A stretch of DNA of 64,000 bases from Nyssa sinensis (GCA_008638375.1 CM018051.1:6985835-7049834), one strand, 5' to 3'. Positions 11,878 through 24,403 are shown, counted from the stretch's first letter. The notes: generated by a model not told the origin, from the sequence alone. Numbers and translations: made by a program.

Positions 11878-13852
11878 TGTAGAGAGAGGGAAGAAGGAGA
11901 CTGGGAATGGTTTTTCCTGAAAGTGGAGTGAGTTGAGTTGGGCGAAGCATTTGACTGATGATGGGAGGGCCGAGTCTGTCTATAAATTCTGCATGTGGGG
12001 GATGGAGGGTCCCTGCATGCTAACATGACAGATCTTTCATGCACTAGCCCATGACAGCCTAATTAAACCAAAACAAATTCTGGTAATTACACTGAGAGTA
12101 ATGGAAGAGCTTTCCAATTTATGTTACTAAGTGTGATTAACCTAAAATTAATGATATTAGTGATAGAATTGTACTAGACATTTTAAGCTTTTAAATCTCA
12201 CCATATCTCAAATTGGTGGATTTAGATATGAAATTTATTATTTTTAATGATTTATATTTAAAATAAGATTCTTTATTGTATTAAAATTAGGATAAAAACA
12301 TAAATTTTCATTTCTTGATCAAAATAATAGTATTCTAATACTATAAATATGATGTAATAGGTCTTTATCATTATATTTTTTTTTATTAAATAAAGAGTTT
12401 TCATGTTACTTGATTTATAAAGAATTTTGACGTGTTTGATTCACGTTTCCATTTCCCATTAAATTATACATTCAATATAATATGTCATTTTATACTTGTT
12501 TTTGAAAATCACATCATCTAGAATCCAAAAATATAATGTTATATATCTCTAATTTATATCTCTAATTACATTTTTTATGTGATGTATCATGTATTAGTTT
12601 TAAAAATTACACACACGTGAGTCCCAAAAATATTACATGATGTCACATCATTTTAAGAATATCATTATAAATACAAAATGGGGATGCATAGTATTTTTTC
12701 CAAAAGTATTACACAGTAACATACCACGTTAGAGATACAATTAATGTAAAAAATATTGGGGGGTCTTTAGCATTTTCTTAACAATTATAAAGACATCTCT
12801 TATATTTTTTAAAATTGCACTAAACGTTATTCCTGGTAGACTAATAATATACAAATTCTCTATTTTGTTGTGCTATATTTCAATTAAATTTTTTTATATA
12901 ATTAAAATATCTTTATGTATCACTAACTTTTCTTATCTCTAGCGGATCTAAGGACAGTCTAGGGGATGCATGGTCCCCTAAATTTTTTATATTATATTTT
13001 TTATTATAATATTTTTAAAAAATAGGAATTGGCTCCTCTATTTGTTTTTATATATTCATATAAAATCTTTTTAAATTTTAATACTTACACTTTTATCATT
13101 TCGTAACTAAAATTTTTGAATTTATCACTATTCCAGCATTCCTTATCTTTTCAGATATCACATAAAGAATCATTTAATCATTAGATATATATCCCAAGGG
13201 GAGGTAAATGTAATATTTTAACGATAAAATAATAATTTTGTATTTTTCATTCATCTTCAAAAAATGTTACGTAAGTACAATTATTCCTAAACTTTCACGG
13301 GCTGTTGTCCTAGTTTTGCTACTGATTTTATTATATTTATTTTTTTTATTTTACAACTTGAAGACATAAATACATATATAAGACGGTATATATACGTGTT
13401 ACTTAAAAGTAAAATTATTTTTTTATAAATGAAAATTTTATAATATGGAACCTGACATGACAGTAGGAATGAAGATCTAGGGATGATAAAAATATAAAAT
13501 AAAATCAGCCCCTTGATTTGCAACCGACGGCTTAGATCTCATTAGATGGATCCTTCACCAATCGTATATATTTACAGAGCTATATATAGCATCACAAAAC
13601 TTTTAGATATGATTATTGTTCTAGGAAGGGGAAAATTTTAGTAGTAAGTATGTGTAACAACTTGAATTTGAATCCCTTGAAACAAATAAATCAACTTACT
13701 TATATGATTTAGTGATTTTTTATTTTTTTAATACAACAATGAGAAAGAGAGATATAAATTCACATTAACTATGTAAAAAATTAAACACTTGCATTACTCG
13801 AATATGTTACTCCATTAATTTGAATACTACTTACGCATTAAAAATTTATGAG
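11878..13852. other. OVATE gene upstream region and AT-rich intergenic DNA
   Basis: The first ~180 bp form the probable leader and promoter of the minus-strand OVATE gene. On the minus strand they are CT-rich, with a weak TTTATA element near 11980-11990. The rest is AT-rich and without a supportable gene. Confidence 0.45.
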
Positions 13853-14607
13853 TAAATTATATTGACTTATTTTGAAGTTTATAACAATTACACTGATATT
13901 TTATGAGGTTTTAAAATTACACTAATTTCTCTTATTTTACTTGAAAATATACAAATTTCTCCTCTTATTATTTTTTTTCTTTCAAAATAACGAAATTGTT
14001 CATTTTATTTATTTATTTTTACATTTTTCTAATTTTTTCTAAAGATTTCTTTTCATTTTTTATTTAAAAATAAATTTAAGGTAAATTACTTATTTTTATT
14101 TTATAAAAAAATAAATTTAAGGTTTTTATCAATATTTGTACAAAAAATGATCAAAATTTAAAAAATTGAAAAAGAAATTATGAAAATGATAGTTTTGTCA
14201 ATTTGAAAAAAAAAAATCTAATTGAAAAAAAGCATCATTATATTATCATGTAAAATAAAAAAAAGTCAATATAATATTAAAAATTTGAGATAATTACACT
14301 TCCCTCCCTTATGGTTTCTGACAACTACAGAAACTACTCCTATCATTTCTGAAATAACACTGCACCCCTTGTCAGTCATGTCAGACAAATGGTGTTATCA
14401 GAATTTGTTCTTTTACCACTTTACCCTTCTATTTTAATAATACTTTTTAAATAAAAAATAAATTATTCTCTCTTCTCTTTGTTTCTCTCTCTCAAATAGC
14501 ACTCTTTCTCTTTCTACGCAGCCCACTACATTTCCTTTCTGCCTCTCAGTTTCTCTACCCACAACCACAATCAGCGACCATCGTTGCCATCATCCGACCA
14601 TCACAAC

Positions 14608-16352
14608 TAGGGGTGCAAACGAGCCGAGTCGAGTCGAGTATCTGATGTTTGGGCTTGACTCGCGAAATAATCGAGCCTGACTCGACTCAGCTCGAAACTC
14701 GACTCGAGCTCAAATTTTTGATCGAACTCGGCTCGTGAATGACTTGTCAAGCTCGAACTCGAACTCGGCTCGGCTCAAAAAAATAAACAAGCCTCATTCG
14801 AGCTCGAGCTCGAGCTCGAGTTACTGGGATTCATCCTTGCAAAGTAAACAGTTCATACTTGAACCAATCAAACTTTTTGAAAGCTGGGTTATCAAAATAA
14901 AATAATCAATTCTTCATAATCAAGTTTTTAAAATTAGAACCTCTCTCCAAAGAGACCCTAATTACAATAATAGTAACAATGAAATTAAATTAATTTCACA
15001 AACGCAGTGAAGGATCACACTGTCCAGAGAGCCATCGGTCAAGAACACATGTAATATCAAATGCAAGTGAAACTTAAATTATGTTGTTGAATAAGAATTT
15101 TTTTTCAAAAAAAAAAACTGCAATGCAACTTAAAATTGTAAATCAGATTCTTATGACTCTAAAACTCAAAGACTAAACAACTGGAATGAAAAATGGTTAA
15201 TTTAACAGACCAATTTTAAACCAAACATGTACTATTTTGGGTTTTATATTCATCAATCATCAAAATTTGATTTTACCAGAAACTGTTCAATCTCATAATG
15301 AATAGACAGTACTGTGTTTGGTAAAAGAGAATCTAATGGTCACTAGCCTCATGATGTTAAGATAATAAAACAGCAAAAATATCTACCAGAAAGCAAAAGA
15401 AGTTTGGTGATTCATCACATTTAGTCAATTAGTGATCATCCGCAATGGAGGTTGTAGTGTTCACAATGAAGCCTGCATGCGTTGGCAGCTCAAATAGATC
15501 CACAAATCTAGTTGCAAACTTACGAAAAGGGAGCCATCAACAGGTTGGTAAAGCCAGATCTAAACTTGACAAAGTCATTATGAAAAAAAAGGAGTTAGAA
15601 GCTTCAATCTAAACCACACCCATTTAATATAGGTCTCTAGAACCCAAGCAGACTAATCTGATTATTAGAGGTATCTCAAAATTTTTTTTAAAAAAATCAG
15701 TTTCGATTGGAAAAAAAAAAAAAGCTGGGCGTATTGACCCATTGAGCCACACTGGCCAACTGAAATCTGTTAGTTAGAACACGAAAAGAGCACGAAAAAG
15801 AAAAGCTAGATGTTTCTATGTTGTACAGAAAACAAGAAGAAAGGAAAACAATTATGCAACTTACAAGATAGAGAGAAATGTGATCTTTTTGCCTTTTTAA
15901 TTGCTGTGAACTCCTTGGAATCCAGGGAATGAAAATATATATGAAACTATATATGCATACCCACTTCGGCAGCTTTCTCGACAACACAAACCGATATATA
16001 TGAAGTTGAAGAAGGTTCGAGAGTTTGACAGAGGGAGAGAGCTCAGAGAGGGCAAAGTAGAGCTGCGGCTGCGGGACTAATTGAAGAAGGTTAGAAATCC
16101 TAGCATAGAAAAAAAGTATTTATTCTTAAAAACATAAACGAGTCACGAGCCGAGCCACTATTCGAGCTTATACGAGTCTATTCACGAGCATGACGAGCCG
16201 AGCCTCTTTTTGGCTCGGCTCAGCTCATTTAATAAACGAGCCCTATTTTGAGCTCGAGCTCGACTCATGTATTAAATGAACCGAGTTTGAACGAGCCATA
16301 AACAAGCCGATCTCGAGCTGTTCATGAATGGCTCTGTTCGTTTGCACCCCTA
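14608..16352. mobile_element. hAT-type non-autonomous element with 8-bp target duplication
   Basis: The terminal inverted repeats TAGGGGTGCAAACGA are perfect over 15 bp at both ends. The element is flanked by a perfect 8-bp direct repeat ATCACAAC (14600-14607 and 16353-16360), the target-site size of hAT transposons. Subterminal regions are packed with GAGCCGAG, CTCGAGCT and CGAGCTCG motifs in both orientations, typical of this widespread plant repeat type. The 1.2-kb interior is AT-rich and contains no hAT transposase frame. Removing the element restores a continuous Mutator-like sequence. Confidence 0.9.
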
Positions 16353-16420
16353 ATCACAACTCTACTACCACTTTCCATTCGCATCACTCATCTTTTCAAA
16401 CCCTTACCTTAACCAGTTTG

Positions 16421-16790
16421 TAGTGGAAAATCTTGATGACATAATCGTTTATAGTCACTCACTGGAGGTTTGGAACCCTGAGTACAGTGTTCTGGGTGTA
16501 GCAAGAAAAGAAGCTGTACGTGAAACAGTACTTAGACGAAAGTGCTATTTCTTGGCCATTGGGTCAGCAAGGGTGTGATTTAGATGGATCAAGAGAAGAT
16601 CAGGTTTGTTATGGACTGGGAAGTGCCGAAGAAGGGGAGAGCAGGTAGTAGCGGCGAATGCTATTTCTTGGCCATTGGATCAGCAAGGGTGTGATTCAGA
16701 TGGATCAAGAGAAGATCAGGTCTGTTGTAGACTGGGAAGTGCCGAAGAAGGAGAGAACAGGTAGCAATGGTGAAGCCGGATGCTCGAAGT
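16421..16790 (+). pseudogene. Captured Ty3/gypsy reverse-transcriptase fragment with a 116-bp tandem duplication
   Basis: The plus strand reads ENLDDIIVYSHSLE near 16425-16467, matching the catalytic 'YLDDIIVYS.TLEEH' region of Ty3/gypsy reverse transcriptase. The first D of the YLDD box is kept and Y is replaced by N. About 70 bp later come KCYFLAIGSARV and, in another frame, MDQEKIRFVMDWEVPKK. These correspond to the 'KC.F....V.FLGH' and 'MD..KI..V.DWE.P' blocks that follow. The second block set is duplicated in tandem (16543-16658 and 16659-16774, 116-bp offset, few differences). Stops and frame changes make it non-functional. It sits inside the Mutator-like element. Confidence 0.7.
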
Positions 16791-17585
16791 CATTTTAGAT
16801 GCGGCAAGACAACTCAGGATACCTGCGGCGCTCCCTCTGGTTTAATGGCAGAGATTGACTGCGAATTTATCCTTTAATTGAAATTATTTTATGAATTTGG
16901 GGATTAATTGCCATTTGATTCCCTAGATCACTCCGTTTCCACGCTGATGATTTTAGACATCATCTTGATAACACAGGTAATCTTACTATTCCTATGTCAA
17001 TGGGGTGAACTACACAATTTCTCCTTCTCTCCCTCAGTCTTACTATTCCTCTATAAGAGGGATGAGACCTATCTATAACAATCATCACTAGATGAGGAAG
17101 GGAATCCAAAAGGCAAAAGGCAGAGATGGGGGTTAGTGATGGGCAGGAGTGGTGTCGTTGATGGTGGTGGACGGAGGGAAGGGGTGGTGACATCGGCGGT
17201 GGTGGTTGTGGTAGACGGAGGGCGAGTGGCATTGATGCGGTCGATGGGTTGGTTTGAAGGGAGTTGAATTTTTTTAGGGAAAGTGAGGGAAAATCTTGTT
17301 GGATGAAAGAGAAATAAAAGAGGCAATGAGAAAATAGTATGACTCAAGGATAAACTTGGTATTTTAAATTTTTTTAACGCTGATGTCATTGTTTCTGTCT
17401 GGGTCATTGACAGTGTTGGACGGCAAGGGGTGTTTGTTACTAACATTAGAAACATAAGGGGTACAGTATTATTTTAGAAAGTATAGGAAAGGTTTCTGTA
17501 ATTGTCAGAAATTTCAAGGGAGGTAAATATAATTTACCCTAAAAATTTTTAAAAAAATCAGTATATTATTTATAAATTACGAGAA

Positions 17586-18975
17586 AGATACTCTAAGTTA
17601 CCCAAAATTTATTTATATGCCACTATATTTATGTGTTGACTTGCTTCTGTCAATATAACCATACATTTAATGAGAGTGAGATGTTTTTTATCAGCATTAA
17701 TGACAGAGAGATGTAGAGGGGTCTAGCCCCTTTCCCTCCAAAAATTTAAAAATCTAATTCTCTTTTATCATTTTATTAAATTTTAAAAGAAAAATTAAGA
17801 ATTATCACTTCCAAAATTATTGTTATTTTCAAAAAATATTCTCTCCAAATTTTAATACATTTACTTTCATCCCTAAACATAATTTCTAAATCGCCCTGCA
17901 TGTTAAAAGGTTTTATTAATGAAATAGAAATATAAAATGAAATGAAATGTTGAAACCATATGTTATAATTCACATTGTGTCTAAAAAAAATTTAAACAAA
18001 ATTGAGTTTAAGTGTACTTATGTATTACCAAATACATGCCCATGTGTCACGCTATCATTGGTCAAAGCATCAACAATCTCTTTCCCCAAAAAAAAAATAA
18101 AAAATAAAAAATCCAATAGTAAAATAACATTTAATTTTTTTCATAATCATGCATATCAATTTAAAAAATGTGCATAGCTGATGTCAAGATAATATTTTAA
18201 TTTAAAATATAAATCACATGTCAGAGTTTGATTCACGTGACCATAAAAAAAAGACATGCTACAATTCCACTGGAGTTTTTTTCCTTCTTTCACACAATTG
18301 CTCGACCTGATCGGATCACTAACTAGAAGAGTAACAATCGCAAGAGTAATTAAATTGTTACAACATGATTAGTAAATATAAATCACGCAAGCAAGTGATT
18401 TGTGCATGTGATTTTATACGCTAAGCTTCACGGCTGATCTTATTATTTCTCCGATCTAGAATTGATCGAAGGATTAACCTTAAATCAAGGCAAGTTGCAT
18501 GAAAAATTCCCTTGTGCCCTACAACTACGTCAATGTATTAATTTAAGATATACATGTGTACTATCATACCTTTTTACACGTAATATACGGTACAAAACAA
18601 CTAATATTTATGATTAAAATAAATGAAAATAAAATTGTTAAACACATAGGTAGGGTCGGGCCAGAAATCAGAAATCAGCAATCACGGGGCAGAACAGTCC
18701 AATTCGAACCGATCTTCTAATCAGAAGATTATATGATTCTGCTGGCATTGTTTGGTTTTTTTCTGTATCAACTTTTATACTATATTCAGTTTTATAATTC
18801 TGTTTGTCAGCACCATTATTGCTTTTCTCCCTAATTAAAACCACTAAACATATATGATTATAGTAATTATAATATTAATAAACCATTCCCTCTCTATATT
18901 TATAACTCATATTCACAAATACAATGTCTCTTCTCTACCGTCTCAAACCACATTCAATAATCCTAGGCTAACGAA

Positions 18976-19014
<39 letters not shown>

Positions 19015-19082
19015 GTGTGAATTACCGGTACTAATTGATGTAAAGGAAATTACAAATTAGATAAGAATTCTAATGAGGTCGA
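17586..19082. other. Gene-free AT-rich intergenic DNA
   Basis: No gene seen. Short AT-rich frames lack family features. A (CT)n/(AT)n compound microsatellite lies at about 18977-19014. Confidence 0.5.
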
Positions 19083-19222
19083 CTCTTGATGCAAGTGTAA
19101 GGTTACTTTATTATAAACAAGAGGTCAGGTTCGAATTATGAAAATAGTCTCTCAGCTTATGAGATATGACTACATATATCTAATCTTTCTCGGATACTAC
19201 AATAACACGAGATTCTTACCAA
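19083..19222 (+). mobile_element. Au-type SINE, plus orientation
   Basis: TGCAAGTGTAAGGTTACTTT (A-box region), CAAGAGGTCAGGTTCGAATT (B box GGTTCGAAT), GAAAATAGTCTCTCAGCTTATG and CATATATCTAATCTTTCTC follow the Au SINE order, including the 'cggcttatgcgg...' middle and the 'ctaatcttcccc' tail. It is a decayed copy of about 140 bp. It belongs to the same family as 7545-7708 and 57084-57207. Confidence 0.75.
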
Positions 19223-20908
19223 CAATTTTCATTATATTGTTTAATTGATATTAAAATAAGAGTAAAGTATGAAAAAATTTAGATTTGAAAGAAAAAACAT
19301 AGATTAAAAGAATATATTTGAAGTAAAAAATTAAAAAGTATAAAAAACTTTCAAATAAAAAGATTAAGGGGGCAAGCTGGCTCATCCCTTTTCATAGGTA
19401 TAGGCTAATACAAATTCAAATAAGGACTGTCGAGTTGGGCTAAATTTAACCAAAGTTAGGGAATTAGTCTAGGCTTTGTCAAAGTTTGCAAGATTGCAAC
19501 TGGGGTTGGTTGCACTCAATGGAAGATACAAGTTAACTCTGGCCCGTCCAAGCCCAATAAACAGCCCAGCCTCTCAATGGAAGATAGTAGGGCCTGAGCA
19601 TAGCCATCTAAGGATCGCTAGGTTGAGCCCATTGAACTCCATAAGCACTGCAGTTTTTTTCTAGATCAGTAATGTACCTTTAGTAGAATGCTACCGACAG
19701 TTAAAGTCTAGCTATCTGATTGACATGTACACTACACGTGTATGTGTGACGCATGCATTGTATACACTAATCACATTGTGACTTTTCTATTTTCACAACA
19801 ACTGACCGCAACTTTCTTTATTTAAGCTCAAGTCATCCTTTTCACCATGATCACATCCCACCACTTAAAATTGAAGCCCTGCCCTCAACCCCCTTGAGAT
19901 GTCATGCCAGAACTGTGACTAATATAGCTCTGACACAAATATAGTTTGAATATAAAACATAATTTGTTATTACTAGTGACTAAGTGTTACCATAAGTGAG
20001 ATTACAAGTTTGATTCTTATAGTAAAAAAAATAAATAAATATTCGTGTTCAAATTTGACGGTAAACTCTAAGCGTGCATACGAGTTGAATTAAGTCGAAT
20101 TAGAATAAAACCAGAATCGATCCAACCTTTAACAGTTTTGAAAAACTAAAACCGAAACTAGATCACAATATTGATGGAACCAATCCAACCCAATTTGAAT
20201 ATTTTCGGTCAGGTCGGGTCGGGCGGTTGATGGAACCAACATTACCCAATAGTCCATATTCATGGGAACATTCAAGTACTGGTGGATTAAAGATAGCTTT
20301 GATTCTACATCTAAAATTGCCACATGTTATGGCCAACTATAAATACCCCAAATTGCTCTTAAAAAGAGTCTGATGGATGAGGACACGAGTGTAGTTGCTT
20401 GCAATTACCTCTTCTCCAAGAGTACACATCACAACTTCAATTCTTTAGGTAATCTTTTAGAGTATTCAATCCACTTCATAGCTTCTTACAAGTTTTTAGT
20501 GGTGTTATGCATCCAAAATTTATTGCTTCTTTTAATTTTTTTGAATTCTCAAGTAGGGGTAGTTTAATTTTTAAAGCATGTGAGAATCAAATTCAAGAAG
20601 TTGGAGTCTAAAGTTTTGGGTTGCTTGTATAATTCCAGTTAAATTTTAATCTCGAAACAAAATAGTAATCATCTTTAAATAATTTGAGTGACATACCTCC
20701 AAGTGTCGGGATGTAAAATGATTCAAGCTTGTCTCGGTGAAACTCATTCGAAATCGATTCGCGATATAGATAAGTTAAGTAGAAAATTACTAAAAAAAAT
20801 AATAAGTTTAGTGAAGCATACTTGATAAATTTATTAAGTGTGGATAAATTAAATATCATTGGAACAAACTTGCTTTTCAATAACAATTTTAAATTGCAAA
20901 ATAGTAAG
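19223..20908. other. Intergenic DNA with hAT-like subterminal debris
   Basis: No supportable gene. About 19380-19650 (GGCCCGTCCAAGCCC, TTGAGCCCATTGAACTCC) and 20060-20240 (GGTCAGGTCGGGTCGGGC) contain the clustered GGGC/GCCC or GGTCGGG motifs seen in plant hAT-derived elements. No ends can be defined. Confidence 0.4.
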
Positions 20909-21387
20909 TAGGGATGGCAATTTGTCCTGTCTTGTTCTTAATGGAGTGGGTATGAAGTGCTCATAAATGGAGTCGGGGTCGGGGTGAGGTCTTTAAAACC
21001 CCGTCGGGTTTGGGACGGGCTTGAGGGAGGGTCACCCTGCCCCGTTTATATATTAATTTTTTTTATTTATTCTTATATACACTATATTTACTAATAAACA
21101 ACACTATAAAATTAGTTTTAAAGTTTTTTATATCACACTCATATTATTTTTTCTTATATTAGTTAGTGCCATAAAAAAATTAATTTACCCATCAAAATAA
21201 AAGTTTTAACTTACTTAAAAAAATATATATCGGGATTCGGGGCGGGGTGGAATCGGGGAATATAAACGGGGTCGGGATTGGGTTAAGCCTCTAAACGGGC
21301 GAGGCGGGGTCGGAGGTGAGGAACACAAATGGAGTTGTAGTTAAAGAAAGGTTATCTCACTCCAAACCCACTCCGTTGCCATTCTTA
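20909..21387. mobile_element. hAT-type MITE (TAGGGATGGCAA ends), copy A
   Basis: The left end TAGGGATGGCAAT is mirrored by the right end TTGCCATTCTTA with one or two mismatches. Flanks ATAGTAAG and ATGATAAG match at 6 of 8 bases, consistent with an old 8-bp target duplication. Subterminal GGTCGGGGT, ACCCTGCCCCG and GGGGCGGGG clusters flank an AT-rich core. A relative lies at 27470-27850, sharing GTCACCCTG, CCCGTTTATATATTAA-like and AATAAACAACACTATAAA-like stretches. It is non-coding. Confidence 0.7.
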
Positions 21388-21963
21388 ATGATAAGACTGT
21401 GATTGCTTGGGCATTGACCACTTATGGATGCATGTATTGTTATTTGTTACCACAGTATGAAAAAAAAAAAAAAAAGGTTATATATATATATATATACATA
21501 GTTTTATAATTCTAAATTTTAGAATCAGTGCTCAAGATATCATTATCATACTTTTGATTTAAAAACAGGTAAGAATCGTGCATTCCAAGATAAAAAGCAA
21601 ATTTTAAAATATTTTTGAGTTTTTTTTAAATTTAGAGGAAGGTAGATGCCAAAGACAAATTTATCTATATTGACCAATGAATCTTCGAAGAAATTTCTCT
21701 ACATAATAAGGCCAAGCATTACTTTATACATTAATATAGAGAGAGATATACACACACAAACGCACAGATTCATATCACTTACGCCATGAATGATGTAACA
21801 GAATCAAATATATATAAGCGCAAGCAATTAAGCTAAACTTAAAAAACTTGTTTTCTGACCCAACTTCCTAATCTCATTTATAGTTATTTACTCTTCTTTT
21901 CTTTTTTTTATAATGTTTGGGAGGCAACATTAATAATATGTTAACCAGAAGAAAACTTCAATT

Positions 21964-22010
<47 letters not shown>

Positions 22011-23825
22011 AGTCGTTATTGGATGCCATAATTTGGTTTGTGGTTGAACTACCCATAACAACTCTTTTGGTTTTTGGGATGTCAACACCACCAGGTATCC
22101 CCCCCTCGGACAGTTTAAAGAATAAAGGGAAGAAGTAAAAGAGGCATGCATTTCACCCTCCCTTTTATTTTTCTTTTTCTTTTTCTTCCCTTTTTGGAAA
22201 AAAAAAGGGTTTACCTTCGTGTTATTATATATGAACCATACATTTAATTATTAACAGTTGGTTAGTATAAAGTAAAGAGAGAGAAAAATAATATGCTAAT
22301 TCCGATGGAGAAGAGATGATAGGATATTATAATTTATTTTTTATGTTTAAATAATTAATAAAGAAAAAGGAAAAAAAATAGTATAATACTGATCATATCT
22401 TGTTTGAGAAAAATATATAAAAGAAAAAGAAAAGAAAAGAAAAGAAATAAAATATTTTATTTTGAACAAAGAGTAAAATAGGAAATTTACTTGTGTTAAA
22501 AAATATGGTAAAATCATTTACAATTAAAATTTCCTCCTCACTTTATCTTAAGTTATTTTTTACATTAACGCGTTGTTTGGATGACTGGATAAGAAGGCGG
22601 GATTAGATAAGATATATCTGGATGTGATAGCATATAAATTTTTTTTGAATATTGAATATTTCAATTCAGTGTTTAGAACTGACATGCATAAAAGATCATG
22701 ATATGTTGTTTTATCTCAATCCTATATCTATATTTGGGTGCTTACCAAATATAAGATTCGGATATAATACCTTTTTATTTTCTTATTATTGTTTTTCTCA
22801 AGGTCCTCGAAAACTAATTTTCTAAAAGTCATTTTAAAAAAAATTCTTCCAAATATATGATTATAAGGTATCTAAAATTAAAATTTTATTTACAAATTAA
22901 TTATAAAATTTAATAACCATAAACACAATATTTTAGCATGTGATTGTGCAAATGTCATTCATAATATAATAGTCTCTTATTTTCGGGATGACTCACAAAA
23001 AAAAAAAATCATAGTCCCTATTATTAAAAATCATCTAAATCAATATATATATATATAACAATAGTAGACGAAGTCGTCGTTACTATTGTTTTCATCTATA
23101 GAGATGTAGCGTTGTATTTCTATCACAATGAATAAGATAACTCAACTATCATTACTCCCTTAGTATAAGTTACATCATATCGCAAGTGAGATATAAATGA
23201 TTCATGAGATACAAATTTATAATTCAATTTAAAATGTCTAATATGACATAAGATAATATTTATTTAATTCCTCTTATTCCGTCATTTAAATATGGCCTAA
23301 ATCAATTTTTTTTCTCATGTAAAAAAGAGGTTTAGAGTTATGTATTCTTTTAAAAGTAATTTATTATAAAAGTATTCTTTTATATAACAGGTACCTTCAG
23401 GTCCAAATTTGAATCCAAACTTTACTCTATATGTTAAATGGTGTATCGAGGGAATAAAATATTGCAGAATTAAAATCTCAATTCCTTTGAATTTCATATA
23501 CAGTTCTTAATTGAAGTTTTTTTCAAGTTTTATAAGAAAAATCATATTGATAAATTTTGGGGTAAACTAATATGGAGAATACAAAAACTAAAGAAAAATT
23601 ACACTTAGTTTAAAAATCTCTATAAACATCTATAGATAGAGTTTGTATATGTATATTGTGTATATATAATTCCTTTCATCTCATCCACCTTCATATTGCA
23701 GATGGAATTAAGATATTCATGATAATTTAGCTCATACAAGAGAAATTATTAAATGGATGAATTTTAATAGTATTAACAATTAAATAATAAATTATATATA
23801 TATAATATATTGTTACACCTTAATT
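21388..23825. other. Gene-free AT-rich intergenic DNA with a CA microsatellite
   Basis: No gene seen. A long (CA)n run lies at 21967-22002, followed by (TA)n. An (AT)n run lies near 21480-21496. The stretch 22570-22790 (GTTTGGATGACTGGATAAG near the left, ATTTGGGTGCTTACCAAAT near the right) may be an old DNA-transposon derivative without clear ends. Confidence 0.5.
21967..22002. repeat. (CA)n microsatellite followed by (TA)n
   Basis: This is an uninterrupted CA run of about 18 units, directly followed by TATATATA to about 22010. Both strands read as spurious open frames (His-Thr or Val-Cys repeats). Confidence 0.95.
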
Positions 23826-24403
23826 TAAAAACCGATCCCAAAGGTCTACAAATAATTGCTCCTCATACATCGGTTTAGATATTTAATTTTTTGTTTTTGC
23901 TTTCAAAAACAGTTTTTTAATTTTAAAACGCGGAATATACATTTCAAAATATATTTTTTTTAATTTTTTAAAATTTAGAATATCATATCTAAATATATTT
24001 TCATAATTTTTAAAAAATTAATTACAAAATTTTGAATATATTTAAAAAAAAATTTAAAAATTATTTCTGAATCACAATTGAAAAGGAGAATTTAATTTTT
24101 TATTTTCCATTTCTTTCTTTTTATAATGTCACCATCAAGGAAGACTGGTTAAAAGGCCAGTCAACGAGATATTACATGTTAATTATATTTTTTTTTTTCA
24201 CTTAAAATTTTTAAATATATAATATATTATTATTGACATGACATTCGATTTGTCTATTAAAACTAATCCCAGCGGACTAAGAACAATTGATCCTCACACA
24301 TCAACCTCTTATTTTTTTATTTTCTATTTCTTTCTTTTTATAATGTCACCATCAAGGAGGTGGTTGAAAGGTAGGTCAACGAGGAGTTCAATGTCAATTA
24401 TAT
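23826..24403. repeat. Tandem duplication with a MITE (family F1 copy 2) inserted in the first unit
   Basis: Unit 2 (about 24260-24403: CTAATCCCAGCGGACTAAGA, TTGATCCTCACACATC, TCTTTCTTTTTATAATGTCA, CCATCAAGGAGG) repeats unit 1 (CGATCCCAAAGGTCTACAAA, TTGCTCCTCATACATC, then after an interruption TCTTTCTTTTTATAATGTCA, CCATCAAGGAAG). The interruption, about 23880-24090, is the F1 repeat also found at 9541-9745. It is flanked by direct repeats of TTTAATTTTTT, which look like its target duplication. The order of events can therefore be read: the insertion is absent from unit 2. Confidence 0.7.

Larger units (their letters stand above)
14287..17539. mobile_element. Non-autonomous Mutator-like element with 9-bp target duplication
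   Basis: The element is flanked by a perfect 9-bp direct repeat TAAAAATTT (14278-14286 and 17540-17548), the size typical of Mutator-like elements. Its terminal inverted repeats extend for over 100 bp at moderate identity. The left arm reads TAATTACACTTCCCTCCCTT, TTCTGACAACTACAGAAAC and CATTTCTGAAATAACACTGC. The right arm, reversed, reads TAAATTATATTTACCTCCCTT, TTCTGACAATTACAGAAAC and CTTTCTAAAATAATACTGTA. No transposase is seen. A hAT element has inserted into it. Without that insertion the element is about 1.5 kb. It carries a segment resembling a Ty3/gypsy reverse transcriptase (16421-16790). Confidence 0.85.
13853..17585. mobile_element. Outer palindromic Mutator-type MITE (family F2), host of nested insertions
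   Basis: The left arm (from 13853: GTAAATTATATTGACTTA, then CAATTACACTGATATTTTA and TACAAATTTCTCCTCTTA) is matched, inverted, by the right part (AAAGTCAATATAAT near 14263-14276 and, after the inner insertion, TCAGTATATTATTTATAAATTAC to about 17582). The arms were split by insertion of the 14287-17539 element. A partial copy of the same family lies at 63295-63546. Long inverted arms without coding capacity suggest a non-autonomous Mutator-type element. The outer ends and target duplication are not clear, so the borders are approximate. Confidence 0.55.

Noticed and set aside
11594..12044. Other open frames over and upstream of the OVATE gene on both strands
   Set aside because: They overlap the OVATE coding region or its leader in other frames and arise from its base composition.
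15697..15987. 96-codon minus frame inside the hAT element
   Set aside because: Contains no transposase motif. The hydrophobic residues come from A/T-rich codons.
16960..17455. Pro/Ser/Thr-rich minus frames of 90 and 128 codons
   Set aside because: They lie in the Mutator-like element's right part and are built from CCACCAC-type low-complexity DNA, with no family match.
19083..19222. Possible tRNA gene because of GGTTCGAAT
   Set aside because: No cloverleaf can be formed. The sequence follows the Au SINE layout instead.
21917..22151. His-Thr and Val-Cys repeat frames
   Set aside because: Direct translation of the (CA)n microsatellite.
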